Made by a program: the position numbers and the translations under genes. A stretch of DNA of 64,000 nucleotides, taken from assembly GCA_022447605.1 (NCBI GenBank), contig JAKVBG010000012.1, forward strand, positions 1 to 64,000, written 5' to 3'. The notes beneath the pieces were generated by a model. It was not told where the DNA came from, made no database searches, and saw only the letters and a program-made list of their open reading frames with translations. The stretch is from Mariniblastus sp. GTDB taxonomy: Bacteria > Planctomycetota > Planctomycetia > Pirellulales > Pirellulaceae. Positions 18,532 through 28,684 of the stretch are shown here, in pieces. Numbering within the stretch: the first letter of the stretch is position 1; each line of letters opens with the position of its first letter.

Positions 18532-19662
18532 TTGAGTCCTGAATTGGCAATCAACGGTGGAGCTCCGGTCATCGACCGCCCACCTCCCAGCTGGCCGGTC
18601 GCGGACGAACCGATCCGCCAGGCCATCCTCGAATCCCTGCAGGACGGAAGCTGGGGCAAGTACGATTCAGCATGGACGGACAAACTGATCGACCGTTTGA
18701 AAGAACTTTATCAGGTCGAACACGTGCTGCTCTGTTCCAGCGGCACCATCGCGGTTGAACTCGCTTTGCGAGGACTGGGGGTCCCGACTGACTCCGAAGT
18801 GATCCTGGCCGGCTACGATTTCCCGGGGAACTTTCGAGCCATCGAGGCGCTGCAGGCATTTCCAGTCCTCTGTGATGTCGTCCAGGGTGGCTGGGTATTG
18901 GACCCCGCCGAAGTCAGGAAAGCGATGACCGGAAAAACGTCAGCGGTCATTGCCTCTCACCTGCATGGTCAAATTGCACCGGTCCAGGCGCTGCAAGAGA
19001 TCCTGGGCGATACGAACATCCCGATCGTCGAGGATGCCTGCCAGATGCCAGGCGGACAAGTCGGATCACGGCCTGTCGGTTCACTGAGTGAGGTGGCAAC
19101 CTTGAGTTTCGGAGGCAGCAAGCTCCTCTCGGCTGGACGCGGTGGCGCCTTGTTGACCAACTCGGCCGAGATCTACCAACGCGCCAAGATCTACAACAGC
19201 CGGGGCAATGAGGCGTTCCCCTTAAGTCAACTGCAGGCCACCGTGCTGGGCCCACAACTCGAGACGATCGGTTCCTACAACGAGAGACGCCATGAACGCG
19301 CCCAGGAGCTGATCCGTGGCACCGCTGGCAATGCCGTTCTGCACCCGCTGAAACAGGTCATTTCACAGGAGTCCTACCTGCCGGCCTACTACAAGTTGCC
19401 CTGGCTCTTTGAAGACGTCAAAAGCGGCTGGCCACGGGGTGATTTCGTCAATGCCATCCAGGCGGAAGGGGTCGCCATCGACGTCGGGTTCCGCGGGTTC
19501 ACCCGGCGGTCCAATAAGCGTTGTCGCCAGGTCGGACCGCTAGTCAATTCCCGCATCGCCTCGCAGCAAACCGTCATCCTGCACCATCCCGCGTTACTTC
19601 AAGAGAGCGAATATGCCGCCCGCATTTGCCAGGCGATTGAAAAAGTGACGTCAAGTTTCTAA
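18532..19662 (+). CDS. DegT/DnrJ/EryC1/StrS family aminotransferase
   Basis: 'VEHVLLCSSGTIAVELALRGLGV', 'IPIVEDACQMPGG', 'VATLSFGGSKLLSAGRGGALLTN' (PLP Lys). TTG start. Confidence 0.9.
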   Translation: MSPELAINGGAPVIDRPPPSWPVADEPIRQAILESLQDGSWGKYDSAWTDKLIDRLKELYQVEHVLLCSSGTIAVELALRGLGVPTDSEVILAGYDFPGNFRAIEALQAFPVLCDVVQGGWVLDPAEVRKAMTGKTSAVIASHLHGQIAPVQALQEILGDTNIPIVEDACQMPGGQVGSRPVGSLSEVATLSFGGSKLLSAGRGGALLTNSAEIYQRAKIYNSRGNEAFPLSQLQATVLGPQLETIGSYNERRHERAQELIRGTAGNAVLHPLKQVISQESYLPAYYKLPWLFEDVKSGWPRGDFVNAIQAEGVAIDVGFRGFTRRSNKRCRQVGPLVNSRIASQQTVILHHPALLQESEYAARICQAIEKVTSSF

Positions 19663-19722
19663 AGAGACAGGTCAGGCATTCGACCTCGTCCCATAAATAA
19701 CGCGCGCCGTGCCCAGCCCGTT

Positions 19723-20187
19723 TTAACCTGGCTGAGCGTCCTGATCGGGCTGGATGAAAAAGGCCCGTTTCTGATTGGGCAGGCTGTAATCGAAACCACA
19801 GGCCAGGAACATTTCATCGGAGTTTGAAATCGCCATCAATTCCATGATCTCCAGCTCCCGGGCTCGCGCCACACAGCGGCTGACAAGTTCCCTTCCAATC
19901 CCCAGCCGACGGTAATCCGAGTCCACCGACAGACATTGGATTTCACCAAGTTTTGCCGAGTATACTTCCAAGGCGACAAACCCGATGATCTGCCCGCTGG
20001 CCCTGACAGTGAATGAATGTTGCATCATCCTCGCCAGTTCGTCGATGGAACGGGGCAACAACTGTTGCCGGTCAACAAACGACTGGATGAACGCGTGGAC
20101 TTCCTGGACACCCTGCGGCGAGGTGTCACCCTGGCCATAGACGACAGGAATCGGATCGGAAGAGCTCATTTTCGTCTGTCCCACCAT
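19723..20187 (-). CDS. GNAT N-acetyltransferase (ArgA-like)
   Basis: 'GEIQCLSVDSDYRRLGIGRELVSRCVARARELEI' acetyl-CoA motif. Confidence 0.85.
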   Translation of the reverse strand: MVGQTKMSSSDPIPVVYGQGDTSPQGVQEVHAFIQSFVDRQQLLPRSIDELARMMQHSFTVRASGQIIGFVALEVYSAKLGEIQCLSVDSDYRRLGIGRELVSRCVARARELEIMELMAISNSDEMFLACGFDYSLPNQKRAFFIQPDQDAQPG

Positions 20188-20233
20188 ACTGGAATCACGG
20201 GGCCGTGGACTGGCACTGTAGAAGTCATGGATC

Positions 20234-21364
20234 CTATTGGCAACACCAATGCCGGATCATCTTGGCATACATCTCGGTACCCAATTTCAACTGCTCCAGG
20301 GCAATCCACTCGTTGTCGGTATGGGCCTGTTCAATGCTGCCGGGTCCAAACACGATCTTGTCAGCCAATTCCGAAAACATGCCGCCATCGGTTCCGTAGG
20401 AAACCGTTCTCGGCTTGGGGCGATTGGCCAGCTTGACTGATTCCAGGATGAACTCGTTGTCCGGGTCCGTGTAAAACGGTTCGGCCCACTTGTTGATTTC
20501 GACCTGCAGCCCATTGGCTACACCTGCCTGGATCACACGGTCCAGCAGAGGAGTCAGGTCAACCCCGGGCATCGGTCTCAGGTAGACGGTGCAACGACTG
20601 GAAGCTGCCGTAATGTTGATCGCCTGGGCATCGTCCTTGACACCGATGTTCCAGGAGACAGTCGACGGCTGAAACATGCTGTTCTTGTACTGGGGATTCG
20701 TTTCCGTCTGGTCGTAGATCGATTTCATCTCGGCCAGGAAGGGGATCATTGCCAGGTTGGCATTCAGGCCCTCCCGCGTACTCGAATGCGCAGCTACCCC
20801 TTTCGATTCAGCCACGATTTCATACGAACCCTTGTGGGCGTGGACAACCTCCAGGGAGGTCGGCTCGCCAATGATTGCCCGCGTCCCATGCGTCACCATT
20901 TCACGGTACGTCTTACTATCTTCGACGACGGCCCGGGCACCGTGGAACCCGACCTCTTCATCAGCCGTACAGACGAAATAGAGCGGTTGTTTCAGGTCAT
21001 CCACCGAGAACTGCTGAGCGGCAGCCAACATGCAGGCGATCGAGCCTTTCATGTCACAGGAACCACGACCGTAAAGACGCTCGTTGCCAATCGTCGGCTC
21101 AAAGGGCCCGAACTTATCGGTAAACCAGTTCTTGACCGGCACGACATCCGAATGGGAGAAATAGCCGAGCCCCCCATGGCCGCCCCCTTTTTTGGCGATC
21201 ACATTTACCTTGCTGACACCCTCAGGATCCTTGTATTTGACCTTTTCCACCACGAAACCGTGTTTGGTCAATTTCATTTCGAGGTACTTGCTGACCAATC
21301 GGTTCGATTTGTGGCTGGTCGAATCGAAGGATACAAGGCGCTTGGTATATCGCAGTGCTTTCAT
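20234..21364 (-). CDS. M20 family metallopeptidase (ArgE/DapE/ACY1-like)
   Basis: 'GLGYFSHSDVVPV', 'LYGRGSCDMKGSIACMLAA', 'FVCTADEEVGFHGA'. Confidence 0.9.
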   Translation of the reverse strand: MKALRYTKRLVSFDSTSHKSNRLVSKYLEMKLTKHGFVVEKVKYKDPEGVSKVNVIAKKGGGHGGLGYFSHSDVVPVKNWFTDKFGPFEPTIGNERLYGRGSCDMKGSIACMLAAAQQFSVDDLKQPLYFVCTADEEVGFHGARAVVEDSKTYREMVTHGTRAIIGEPTSLEVVHAHKGSYEIVAESKGVAAHSSTREGLNANLAMIPFLAEMKSIYDQTETNPQYKNSMFQPSTVSWNIGVKDDAQAINITAASSRCTVYLRPMPGVDLTPLLDRVIQAGVANGLQVEINKWAEPFYTDPDNEFILESVKLANRPKPRTVSYGTDGGMFSELADKIVFGPGSIEQAHTDNEWIALEQLKLGTEMYAKMIRHWCCQ

Positions 21365-21688
21365 GAGTTACGGGGATCAAGTTTCGGCGGGGCGAGAAGC
21401 CATCTGTTTAGGGTAAAACCCTGGAGGCTGGAAGAGACCCTATCAAAATAGCCCTAACATCATCCTGGATCAAGCAAATTGTCATGCTTCACTGCAGTTT
21501 CTATGATGATACAGGCAGCCCCCAACCATTCGGGGTAGAATTCGGGGATGCCCTCCGTAACGGTCATGGAGACTGACGGCTGAGCGGGTCACCCAGGTGA
21601 ACGGACCCGTGCACCGTCAATACCCGCAAACCACTTCCCCTTGCATGCCCATCCCAACCGGTAGTTCCCTCGACGAAAGCTGACAACG

Positions 21689-23101
21689 TTGTCCGAAAAG
21701 ATCTTGTTTGTAACGGGCCGACTGGCAGAACATGCGTTGCGCTCGACCGTGTCGGAAGTGGCGCGTGCTTCGGGATTTGAATTTCACATCCAGGTGCTTC
21801 CCATCACGGTCGCAGCGCTGATGACCCCCCGCTGGATCGCCGCCCGGCTGGAGATCCCTGCTGGGACGACTCGCATCGTGATCCCCGGCTATTGCGAGGG
21901 AGATTTGCAGCCATTGCGGGAAGTAACCGAACTGCCACTGATCATCGGACCGAAGGATCTCCGCGATCTGCCGCTGCTGTTCGATCAGCAAAAGAAACGA
22001 CCCGACCTGGAACCGTGGTCCATCGAGATCATCGCTGAGATCAACCACGCCCCGCGGCTGTCCCTGCCACAGATTGTCGAGATGGCACGTTCTCTGGCTG
22101 AGGAGGGTGCCGACTACATTGACATCGGCTGCGAACCGGGCGATTGCTGGGCGGGTGTGACCGATGCGGTCAAGGCCGTCAAGGAGATCGGCCTGCGGGT
22201 CTCCATTGACAGTCTCAACCCCCGGGAAATCGAACCGGCCGTGCAGGCCGGTGCCGAACTCGTATTGTCAGTCAACGGGACCAACCGGGAAGCGGCAGCC
22301 GATTGGGGCGTTCCGGTCGTGGTGATTCCGGATGACATCGCCCGCCTGGAATCGATGGAACCGACCTTGGAGCTCCTGGCTGCCAAACAGGTTCCGTTCC
22401 GCGTCGATCCGATCCTCGAACCGATCGGGCTCGGGTTTGCCGCCAGCCTGGAACGTTACATGCTGGCACGACGACGATGGCCGGACGTGGAAATGATGAT
22501 GGGCATCGGCAACTTGACCGAACTGACCGATGTGGATTCGGCCGGCATCAATTTCCTGTTGCTGGGAATCTGCCAGGAATTGAAAATCGACAGCGTCTTG
22601 ACCACCCAGGTCATTAACTGGGCCCGCTCCAGCGTACGGGAATGTGACTGGGCTCGCCGGCTGGTCCACCACGCCGTTCATCATCAGGTCCCTCCCAAGA
22701 ACTTGTCGAACGAACTGGTCTCCCTGCGGGACCGGCGCCTGGTTCAATACGGGGCCGCCCAGCTGGCCGAACTGGCGCGGCAGATCAAGGATAGCAATTA
22801 CCGAATCTTTGCCGAAGCGGGCGAAATTCACCTGCTCGGTGCGGGCCATCACCTGTCGGACCGGGACCCGTTCATCATCTTTGATCAGCTGGCCGCCACG
22901 AACCCGAAAAACTTGAGCCCATCGCACGCCTTTTACCTCGGTTATGAAATGTCCAAGGCACTGACCTCCCTGACCCTGGGTAAACAGTACACCCAGGACG
23001 AATCCCTCGATTGGGGGCACCTGACCGAGGAGGAAAAGAACCGTCATCGTTTAAAGAAACGATTCCGCACGCCGGCCGATCAGAACCGTTCGACGGAGTG
23101 A
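21689..23101 (+). CDS. DUF6513 / dihydropteroate synthase-like protein (probable H4MPT biosynthesis)
   Basis: N-terminal '[49 protein letters not shown]', then DHPS-like TIM barrel '[15 protein letters not shown]', '[28 protein letters not shown]'. Confidence 0.82.
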   Translation: MSEKILFVTGRLAEHALRSTVSEVARASGFEFHIQVLPITVAALMTPRWIAARLEIPAGTTRIVIPGYCEGDLQPLREVTELPLIIGPKDLRDLPLLFDQQKKRPDLEPWSIEIIAEINHAPRLSLPQIVEMARSLAEEGADYIDIGCEPGDCWAGVTDAVKAVKEIGLRVSIDSLNPREIEPAVQAGAELVLSVNGTNREAAADWGVPVVVIPDDIARLESMEPTLELLAAKQVPFRVDPILEPIGLGFAASLERYMLARRRWPDVEMMMGIGNLTELTDVDSAGINFLLLGICQELKIDSVLTTQVINWARSSVRECDWARRLVHHAVHHQVPPKNLSNELVSLRDRRLVQYGAAQLAELARQIKDSNYRIFAEAGEIHLLGAGHHLSDRDPFIIFDQLAATNPKNLSPSHAFYLGYEMSKALTSLTLGKQYTQDESLDWGHLTEEEKNRHRLKKRFRTPADQNRSTE

Positions 23102-23288
23102 TCCACGCCAGGGACTCGAGAGAGGACGCTTTCCGAAATGGCCAGTCCGGGCCAGGTCGATTTTCATCTCTTTTGCCAATTTCCGGCCGGCAACGGTTTT
23201 ACCCCAACTGCGCTTCGGCAATACTGGGCGTGCCGTCAACCGAATCGATGTTCTGCTTTCTCCTACCCCCGTTTTCAAGGAAACCACG

Positions 23289-25184
23289 ATGTTCAAACAA
23301 GGTTACATTTTTTCAGTCTGTGCGCTCCTGATCGGCATCAACGGGGCCGCGGCACAAACAGAAACGGAACCGAACCCACGGGAACAACTCGAGGCAATCG
23401 CAGTCATCGACCAAAAAGTGATGGTCCCCATGCGGGACGGGATCCGGTTGTGCACCGACATTTATCGACCGAAGACTGACCAGAAGGTTCCCGTCATCTT
23501 TTCGAGAACCCCGTACAACTTCAATGGTTGGCGGGATGGTGAAGAGAGCACGCGCACCTATCAACGCGCTATGGAAGCCGTCAAACGGGGCTACGCCTAT
23601 GTTGTGCAGAACGAACGGGGACGTTATTTTTCCGAGGGCCAATGGGATATCCTGGGGACCCCGCTCACCGACGCAGCTGATGCCTTTACGTGGATGGCCA
23701 AACAGGACTGGTGCAATGGCCGGGTCGGCACGCTCGGTTGCTCCTCCACGGCCGAATGGCAGATGGCGGCTGCGTCCCTCGATCACCCGGCCCTGGCGGC
23801 CATGGTTCCCCAAGGTTTCGGGGCGGGCGTCGGCCGGGTCGGCCCGTTCTTTGAACAGGGGAACTGGTACCGTGGGGGGGCCGTCCAGATGCTGTTCATC
23901 GCCTGGTTGTACGGGGTACAGAATGACCGCGTACGACCGATGTTTCCCCCGGATGCAACGCAGGAAGAACTGATACGCAACTCGAGGTATTTCGACCTCG
24001 CCCCCGAGCGCCCGCCGGTCGATTGGTCGGAAGCCCTCAAGCACCTGCCCGTCCAGGACATCATCAAGAATGTCAACGGTCCGATCGGGATCTACGAAAA
24101 GATGATTCGCCGCAAGCCCAACGATCCGGATTGGTACAAGGGGGGGCTGTACCACGACGACATGCCGTTTCATGTCCCCAGTTTCTGGTTTGTCTCCTGG
24201 TTCGATGTGGCCAGCAGTCCCAATCTGGCTCTGTTCAATCATGTCCGCGAAAATGCGGCTGACCAGAACGTCCGCGACAACCAGTACCTGGTGATTGCCC
24301 CGACGCTGCATTGCGGTTTCACCCGCGCCACCGAGCAGACGATGGTCGGCGAGTTGAACGTGGGGGATGCCAGGTTCAACCATGACGAACTGGTCTACGG
24401 CTGGTTTGACGCCAAGCTGAAACAGGATAACGCCCCGGTCGACATGCCGCGCGTGAAATATTACACGATGGGTAGCAACCGCTGGCAAACCTCCGACACC
24501 TGGCCACCGGCCGGTGTCGAGATGACACCGTTTTATCTGAACAGTGATGGGTCGGCCAACACGCTCAACGGGGATGGCCGTTTGTCCCGCCAGCTTCCTG
24601 GCAAAGAGGATCAAGCCGACACGTTCGAATACGACCCGCAAAACCCCGTCACCAGTTACGGGGGCAATGTCTGCTGTACTGGCAACGCGATCAAGGCGGG
24701 ATCGTTCGATCAACGAACGCTCGAATTGCGTGACGACATCCTGGTCTACACGACCGAACCACTGCGGGAGGGCGTCGAAGTCAGCGGCTTCATCGAGGCC
24801 ACCCTCTACGTTTCCTCGGATGCCAAAGATACTGATTTCACCATCAAATTGATCGATGTCTATCCTGATGGACGGGCGTTCAACCTGGACGAGACGATCC
24901 AGCGGGTTCGCTATCGCGAGGGCTACGACCAGGAAGTCTTCATGGAACCGGGCCAGGTCTACAAGCTGGAAGTCTCCCCCATGTCCACCAGCAACTACTT
25001 TGCCAAGGGACACTCGATTCGAATCGAGGTCTCCAGCAGCAACTTCCCCCGCTTTGCCCGCAACCTCAACACAGGCGGCAACAATTTTGATGAAGCCAAG
25101 GGAGTCGTCGCACGCAACCAGGTTCACCATTCGGATAAGTACCCGTCCCAAATCCGACTGCCAATCGCCCCCGGCAACCAATAG
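23289..25184 (+). CDS. CocE/NonD family hydrolase (X-Pro dipeptidyl-peptidase S15-like)
   Basis: '[19 protein letters not shown]', '[16 protein letters not shown]', '[18 protein letters not shown]'; C-terminal jelly-roll. Confidence 0.9.
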   Translation: MFKQGYIFSVCALLIGINGAAAQTETEPNPREQLEAIAVIDQKVMVPMRDGIRLCTDIYRPKTDQKVPVIFSRTPYNFNGWRDGEESTRTYQRAMEAVKRGYAYVVQNERGRYFSEGQWDILGTPLTDAADAFTWMAKQDWCNGRVGTLGCSSTAEWQMAAASLDHPALAAMVPQGFGAGVGRVGPFFEQGNWYRGGAVQMLFIAWLYGVQNDRVRPMFPPDATQEELIRNSRYFDLAPERPPVDWSEALKHLPVQDIIKNVNGPIGIYEKMIRRKPNDPDWYKGGLYHDDMPFHVPSFWFVSWFDVASSPNLALFNHVRENAADQNVRDNQYLVIAPTLHCGFTRATEQTMVGELNVGDARFNHDELVYGWFDAKLKQDNAPVDMPRVKYYTMGSNRWQTSDTWPPAGVEMTPFYLNSDGSANTLNGDGRLSRQLPGKEDQADTFEYDPQNPVTSYGGNVCCTGNAIKAGSFDQRTLELRDDILVYTTEPLREGVEVSGFIEATLYVSSDAKDTDFTIKLIDVYPDGRAFNLDETIQRVRYREGYDQEVFMEPGQVYKLEVSPMSTSNYFAKGHSIRIEVSSSNFPRFARNLNTGGNNFDEAKGVVARNQVHHSDKYPSQIRLPIAPGNQ

Positions 25185-25220
25185 ACAAACGGACTCAAAC
25201 CACCCAAGAGGATACACGGC

Positions 25221-26147
25221 ATGTCCACCTACCCGTTCCAAGTGATCACGATGATTGGGCTTCAACTGTTCTGCCTGGCGGGACTGGCCCAGGAGCCGCA
25301 GGTCGAACTGCTCTGGCCCGACGGCGCACCCGGCGCCCTGGGCCAGGAAAAAAAAGACAAGCCAACCCTGATTTGCTACCCGGCCCCACCCCAAACATCG
25401 AGCGGAACCGCCATCGTGATCTGCCCGGGCGGGGGCTACGGTCATCTGGCGATGGACCACGAGGGTCACCAGGTTGCCCGCTGGCTAAATGACAACGGTA
25501 TTTCCGCCTTCATCTGCGACTACCGCCATCGCAATAAGGGCTATGGTCACCCGGCCCCCATGCAGGATGTGCAACGGGCGATCGCCACCGTTCGCAGCCG
25601 GTCCGATCAATGGAAGATCGATGAGAACCAGATTGGGGTCCTCGGCTTTTCAGCCGGGGGGCACCTCGCTTCGACAGCAGCGACCCACTTCGGCGAGGGG
25701 AACCCGCAGTCCGAAGACGGGGTGGAGCGGGTTTCGAACCGCCCCGATTTCGCCATCCTCTGCTACCCCGTGATCGCCTTCGATGAGCCCTTTACCCATC
25801 GCGGCTCACAAAGGAACCTGCTGGGCAAGAATCCTGATCCGGAACTTTTGAAATCACTGTCCAACGAAAAACGGGTAACGCCTCAAACGCCACCCTGTTT
25901 CCTCTGGCACACGACCGCCGACACGGGAGTGCTGCCAGAAAACAGCATTCGCTTCTACCAGGCGCTGGTGGAGAACGATGTACCGGCCGAGTTGCACCTC
26001 TACGAGAAAGGGCGACACGGCCTCGGGTTGGCGCGGGGGATACCGGGAACATCGAATTGGCCCGCCGAGCTGATCGAGTGGTTGCGACACCACGGCTGGG
26101 CACCGCCAGCGGAAGAAAAACCGACACCGAATTCTTCCGGAAACTAA
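25221..26147 (+). CDS. Alpha/beta hydrolase (acetyl-xylan esterase/lipase-like)
   Basis: 'AIVICPGGGYGHLAMDHEGHQVARWLNDNGI', 'GVLGFSAGGHLAST', 'HLYEKGRHGLGLA'. Confidence 0.88.
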   Translation: MSTYPFQVITMIGLQLFCLAGLAQEPQVELLWPDGAPGALGQEKKDKPTLICYPAPPQTSSGTAIVICPGGGYGHLAMDHEGHQVARWLNDNGISAFICDYRHRNKGYGHPAPMQDVQRAIATVRSRSDQWKIDENQIGVLGFSAGGHLASTAATHFGEGNPQSEDGVERVSNRPDFAILCYPVIAFDEPFTHRGSQRNLLGKNPDPELLKSLSNEKRVTPQTPPCFLWHTTADTGVLPENSIRFYQALVENDVPAELHLYEKGRHGLGLARGIPGTSNWPAELIEWLRHHGWAPPAEEKPTPNSSGN

Positions 26148-26160
26148 CGGCGCTGCATGA

Positions 26161-27798
26161 TCATTGGTCGGAATCGTTCGAGGGCCCCTCTTTCGGAACC
26201 TGGCCATCGTTCCGATCGGAGGCAAATCCCTTGCCGTTGTTGAACATCTGCAGGAACGTATCGATTTCGGCCGCCTCGATCGTCCCATTCCCGTTGTAGT
26301 CGGCATGCCCGACGTAGAGGGAAACCGAGCCCGGCGGGAGCTCGTCCTCGGTAATGTCCCCGTCCCCGTTCTTGTCGAATTCCCTGATCTTGGCAAACAT
26401 GGCCGGCATGAAAATTCCGGGCCGGGAACCGACGTTCCCTGTCCGCTTGAATTCAACGCGATACTGCTGCACCACCTCCGTACAGAAGTTCTCGGCGTCG
26501 TCGCAAACCGTGTAAGCCAATTCGACCCGGATCGGGCGAGTCGAATCACCCCGGGCCATCTCAACCAGGAACTGCCGTGGGTCGACGTCCGCATCCGCTG
26601 CGACTTCCGGGCTCATCATTTCCAGTGGGTCGGCCGCCGTGCCAGGCGGGATCGCAATCTTCAATCTCACCTTGCCCGCCCGGTTGTTCCAATGAACCTT
26701 GTAGAGCGGGTCGAGGTAGACGGCAAAATACAACTTGCCTTCGGCCGCTTCTCCCAGCAAGCCGGAGGTCGCCTCGGCCCGCAGCTTGGCAAAGTAGGGG
26801 AATCCCCCATCGTCGACCGGCTCGACGACCAAAGGGGCGAGACCGGCCGGCAAAGTGATCTTCGGCACCACACCACTGGCGATCTGGCGGTTCTCCAGGG
26901 TAAACCTGGCTGATAATGCATCGACCTGCGTGACGGTTTTGGAGGGACCGACCAGTTCGGCCAGATCTTCCCGCAGGACCTGGGGGTTGCTCCAAAACCG
27001 TTTGCGGACAATCTTGCCCTGCGGATCCAGGATAAACTCACCATTGGGCGCCCCGCCAAACGCCTGCTTGAAGGAATTATCCATATCGTCGCAGATCCAG
27101 GGGATCTCGGTCTTCAACCGACGTTTCGCTTCCTGCACATGTCGCAACCTTTCTTCCAGGTTGAACGCAGATACGAAGTTATTGATCTCCGGGTGTTGGA
27201 CGTGCTTGTAGACGTAGTAGAAGCGGACCTTGTCCCGGTAGTCGTGGTACACGGTTTCCAAACTGGAAACGTTTCTCAGGAACGGCGGTCATGTCAGGCA
27301 GCCGAAGACCAGGACAGCGTATTTCCCCTTCAGCTGATCCAGGTCCAACGGTTGGCCCTGTTCGTCGAAGGCCGAAACAGCAGGAAGCGTCTCACCAACC
27401 CGCGGATCTTTCTCGGCAAAATCCCGGTTGTACTTGTCGGCAAACTCGATGATCGGCTTCGCCTTTTCCGCCGACTCCGTCCCGCCCGCTCCCGGTTCAG
27501 ACATCGGCTTCTGCTGAAGTTCCTCGATCTGCTCCAACCGCCTGGCAAACTCGGACCGCGACAGGTTGCCATCGGAATCCGCATCGAGCGCCGCCATCAA
27601 TTCCTTGACTTGCTTGAATTCGGGAAGCTTCTTCTTGAGATATTTGCCGAGCTCGCGCTTCGATATCTTCCGATTGCGATTCAGATCGGCCGCTTCAAAC
27701 CCGCCCTCCTGCTGGGCTGCGGCAGGTGCGCCGCAAACGAGCAGCCCCCACAACGCGGTCGGCAGGAAAAGCAATTTCAGTAATTGGGACAATTTCAA
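26161..27798 (-). CDS. Putative selenoprotein: EF-hand + deiodinase/redoxin-like (thioredoxin-fold) + EF-hand; TGA at 27289-27291 read as Sec
   Basis: ORFs 27289..27798 and 26161..27261 are in the same frame; joined read is KYAVLVFGCLT-U-PPFLRNVSSLETVYHDYRDKVRFYYVYKHVQHPE. EF-hands at both ends (ALDADSDGNLSRSEF; EFDKNGDGDITEDEL; DYNGNGTIEAAEI). Confidence 0.82.
27254..27291 (-). promoter_or_regulatory. Candidate bacterial SECIS element (UGA plus downstream hairpin)
   Basis: mRNA UGA-CCGCCGUUCCUGAGAAAC-GUUUCC-AGUUU-GGAAAC: 6-bp perfect stem, 5-nt loop with G at second position, 26 nt after the UGA. Confidence 0.65.
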
Positions 27799-28262
27799 CT
27801 CCCTTCAGCTTTCAATTCATCCGTTGTCTTGCCGTTGTGTTTACGGAGGCAGGCGGCGGCCGGTTCGTGGCCCCAATTATTGGCCACATCCAATGGGGTA
27901 CTCCCGTTTTCACTCTTCGCATTGACTTCTGCACCTGCGGCGATTAACCGTTCGGCGATGATCGCAGGACGGCGCCCTGTTGTGAAAGAATAAGCTGCAC
28001 GATGCAAAGGAGTCCATCCGATCTCATCACCCGCATGGACATCTGCACCATTGGCAATTAGCAGCTCAACAATTTCCTCGTGGCAGAACACAGCTGCAAT
28101 ATGTAGTGGAGTCTCTCCCTTCTCATTCTTCCCATTCACATCGACATTGGCATCGATATGCTGTTTGACAAGTTGGATGTTTCCAGTCCAGGTAGCTTCG
28201 TGAATATTTGGCCCGCACCCCACCAACAGCACAGCTGCGACTATGATTAGTACTTGTTTCAT
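27795..28262 (-). CDS. Ankyrin-repeat lipoprotein
   Basis: Lipobox 'AAVLLVGCG'; repeats 'KGETPLHIAAVFCHEEIVELLIANGADVHAGDEIGWTPLHRAA'. Stop overlaps start of the downstream selenoprotein gene (ATGA). Confidence 0.9.
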   Translation of the reverse strand: MKQVLIIVAAVLLVGCGPNIHEATWTGNIQLVKQHIDANVDVNGKNEKGETPLHIAAVFCHEEIVELLIANGADVHAGDEIGWTPLHRAAYSFTTGRRPAIIAERLIAAGAEVNAKSENGSTPLDVANNWGHEPAAACLRKHNGKTTDELKAEGS

Positions 28263-28684
28263 TTCCCTTCCGCTTTCGATACCTCAGGTATCATGCCACC
28301 CTGTTTGCGAAGGACTTCGACGATTTCCGATCGCTATGAATAATTCCCGGTTTCCCTCTTCCTGAACCACTTCCGCCCTGAAATGGATGACCGCAAGTGG
28401 CCATCCCAGTTTACGTGATCAGGCAGGCCGAGGCACCCAGGTCGGGCCGATTCGACTCACAATTCACCACTTCCGGGCAACCCGCCAAGCCAGTTCGGGC
28501 CCTGGAGCTACCCAACGCCAGACCCGACCGGGCCGCCAGGACGCGCATTCCCAACCCCGGGTTTCCGGTCGTCTCACCGACTTTCTCCGGGAACAGGGTC
28601 TAACCGGTGGGTGGACTCTCCCTTAGAATCAGCCGGTGCCGTAGGTTGCTCTCTCTGCTGCCAGGATCGCCTTGAAACTGTTGA

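Noticed and set aside
23313-25469. 718-aa minus-strand ORF
   Set aside because: Fully antisense to the well-supported CocE/NonD hydrolase and next esterase; low-complexity, no family motif; a by-product of codon bias in GC-rich DNA.
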